Part shown: positions 4,775-5,878 of the stretch, piece after piece
Layout of the letters: every line of letters begins with the position of its first letter
How positions within the stretch are numbered: the stretch's first letter is position 1
Source of the DNA: Erysipelotrichaceae bacterium
GTDB lineage: Bacteria > Bacillota_I > Bacilli_A > Erysipelotrichales > Erysipelotrichaceae
Reading direction: 5' to 3'
Assembly: GCA_003510215.1 (NCBI GenBank)
Contig: DOKQ01000075.1
Span: 1 to 5,878 of the forward strand
DNA: 5,878 nt
Position numbers and translations under genes: made by a program
Notes under the pieces: generated by a model
Told to the model about the DNA's origin: nothing
Database searches by the model: none
What the model saw: the letters and a program-made list of their open reading frames with translations, nothing else

Positions 4775-5720
4775 ATCCTTTATGCAATAACTCCTCAAAT
4801 ACCTGCTGAACCTTAAGTGGATCATGTCGAACAAGTCCATCCGAAAAATCAAGCATGCTCTTCTTAATAACTTCATATGAATATTTCCGATCAAAACAAC
4901 TAATCGGATGACTTTTCATCTTTTGATATCTTAGCAATACATCTTCAGGTAGGTTGTCATCCGCAAAGATAACTGTATCCACTTGACATTGGCTATGTTT
5001 GACTATCGCCTGAACATGATCATTCATATCATACCCATCTGTTTCCCCAGGCTGAGACATAGCATTACACACATATACTTTCTTTGCCTTACTCGCAATA
5101 ATCGCATTCTGAATATCTTTAATTATCAGATTTGGGCAAATACTCGTATACAAACTCCCAATTCCATATAATATGACGTCAGCTTGTTGAATGGCTTCAA
5201 CCGCTTGTCTTGATGCCACAACTTCTTCTTCATAGTAAACACGCGAAATTCGATTGTTCATATTTGGGATATTTGTCTCTCCCCGAACAATCGTACCATC
5301 AACCATCTGGGCATACAAGGTAATAACCTGCAATGAGGATGGGACTATGCGCCCCTTAACATTGAGCACCTTCGATATGGAAGCAATGGCTTCCATGAAG
5401 TTACCACTACTTTCAGTCAAAGCTGTTAGCATCAAATTCCCCAAATTATGACCCGAAATTTCACTATCCGGATGATTTTGAAACCGATAACTCATCAGTT
5501 TAGAGAGCAAAGTTTCAGACTCAGCGAGTGCTACCATAACATTTCGAATATCCCCCATTGCCGGGATGTGAAACTGGCGTCGCAATCTGCCGGTACTTCC
5601 CCCATCATCCGCAACAGTAACAATAGCCGTTAACTTTATGTGGTCCAGATTTTTAAGTCCTCTAAGTAACGTTGCCTGACCTGTCCCCCCGCCAAGCACA
5701 ACCACATGCAATTTTTTCAT
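4773..5720 (-). CDS. yvcK: YvcK/GlmR, UDP-GlcNAc-binding gluconeogenesis factor
   Basis: This 315-residue cytoplasmic protein belongs to the YvcK/CofD-like family. In Bacillus subtilis YvcK (GlmR) binds UDP-GlcNAc and steers carbon into cell-wall precursor synthesis, and it is needed for normal growth on gluconeogenic carbon sources. The nucleotide-sugar-binding Rossmann loop is VVVLGGGTG (6-14). Further family blocks are TVADDGGSTGRLRR (35-48), MGDIRN (55-60), SGHNLGNL (89-96), YGIGSLYTSICPNL (185-198) and NAMSQPGETDGY (219-230). All key glycine-rich motifs are intact and the length is typical. The C-terminal tail after residue 293 lacks Thr and Ser (see findings). The ATG overlaps the rapZ stop in an ATGA junction, with an AAGGAAAG site a few bases upstream. 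whiA follows after 11 nt. Confidence 0.97.
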   Translation of the reverse strand: MKKLHVVVLGGGTGQATLLRGLKNLDHIKLTAIVTVADDGGSTGRLRRQFHIPAMGDIRNVMVALAESETLLSKLMSYRFQNHPDSEISGHNLGNLMLTALTESSGNFMEAIASISKVLNVKGRIVPSSLQVITLYAQMVDGTIVRGETNIPNMNNRISRVYYEEEVVASRQAVEAIQQADVILYGIGSLYTSICPNLIIKDIQNAIIASKAKKVYVCNAMSQPGETDGYDMNDHVQAIVKHSQCQVDTVIFADDNLPEDVLLRYQKMKSHPISCFDRKYSYEVIKKSMLDFSDGLVRHDPLKVQQVFEELLHKG

Positions 5721-5878
5721 ACTCTTTCCTTTTTATCCCTATGATTCTTATAGCTCTTATACTGATCCTTATAATGGTTATACAAATAATTGACCAAAGA
5801 TACTGACCGATGCTGACCGCCAGTACATCCAATCCCAACAGTAAAATGATTCTTCCCTTCCTTAACATATTCTTTAAA
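5717..5878 (-). CDS. rapZ: RapZ (YvcJ), C-terminal end only (cut by window edge)
   Basis: Only the last 53 codons and the stop are inside the window. The translation starts FKEYVKEGKNHFTVGIGCTG and continues with GGQHRSVSLVNYLYNHYK. GCTGGQHRSV (residues 18-27 of the visible part) is the signature of the RapZ C-terminal domain. The family combines an N-terminal P-loop nucleotide-binding domain with this C-terminal domain; Escherichia coli RapZ binds small RNA GlmZ and senses glucosamine-6-phosphate, and Bacillus YvcJ hydrolyses nucleotides. Which role applies here cannot be judged from the fragment. The TGA stop at 5719-5717 overlaps the yvcK ATG by 4 nt. A longer open frame on the same strand (5868-5662) is a shadow in another register; the RapZ frame is the real one. 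Confidence 0.95.
   Translation of the reverse strand, partial: FKEYVKEGKNHFTVGIGCTGGQHRSVSLVNYLYNHYKDQYKSYKNHRDKKERV

Noticed and set aside
4983..5633. Three plus-strand open frames of 61-65 codons inside yvcK
   Set aside because: All are antisense to the conserved yvcK gene and show no domain or convincing ribosome binding site.
5662..5868. A 68-codon open frame on the minus strand over the rapZ end and the yvcK start
   Set aside because: The neighbouring frame gives an unmistakable RapZ C-terminus (GCTGGQHRSV), so this is a shadow frame.

Overview
This window looks like chromosomal DNA from a low-GC Gram-positive bacterium (Firmicutes/Bacillota). The reasons are the rapZ-yvcK-whiA gene order, strong AAGGAGG-type ribosome binding sites, sigma-A-like promoters, a good cre-type CcpA site, and TGA used as an ordinary stop codon, which argues against a mycoplasma-type code. 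The protein sequences have an Erysipelotrichales-like flavour, but that is an impression and not something I could test. Every gene lies on the minus strand, so transcription runs from high to low coordinates.

From upstream to downstream the layout is as follows. (1) 5878-3799: the end of rapZ, then yvcK (glmR) and whiA, tightly packed with a 4-nt overlap and an 11-nt gap. This is a conserved Firmicutes cluster that links cell-envelope precursor metabolism and cell division. (2) 3712-2966: a membrane-anchored protein with a DUF2500-like segment and an unrecognised C-terminal half, behind its own extended -10 promoter. (3) 2865-2635: a small XRE-family regulator with its own promoter and an intrinsic terminator whose loop carries the stop codon. 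(4) 2582-531: a three-gene unit of a small membrane protein, a DUF2156 protein and an Eis-like GNAT acetyltransferase. The genes overlap or are 1 nt apart, which suggests translational coupling. (5) 440-1: the first 146 codons of gapA, cut by the window edge just before the expected active-site cysteine. It is driven by a consensus sigma-A promoter with a cre box upstream that overlaps the acetyltransferase stop codon.

The window is mostly ordinary core chromosome. I see no mobile element, CRISPR array, tRNA, rRNA or defence system, and no gene-free stretch reaches 300 bases (the longest is about 100). The points most worth a second look are the cre/promoter arrangement of gapA, the two-part membrane protein at 3712-2966, the stop-in-loop terminator, the loss of the C-terminal domain in the Eis-like protein, and the absence of Thr or Ser from the YvcK C-terminal tail.
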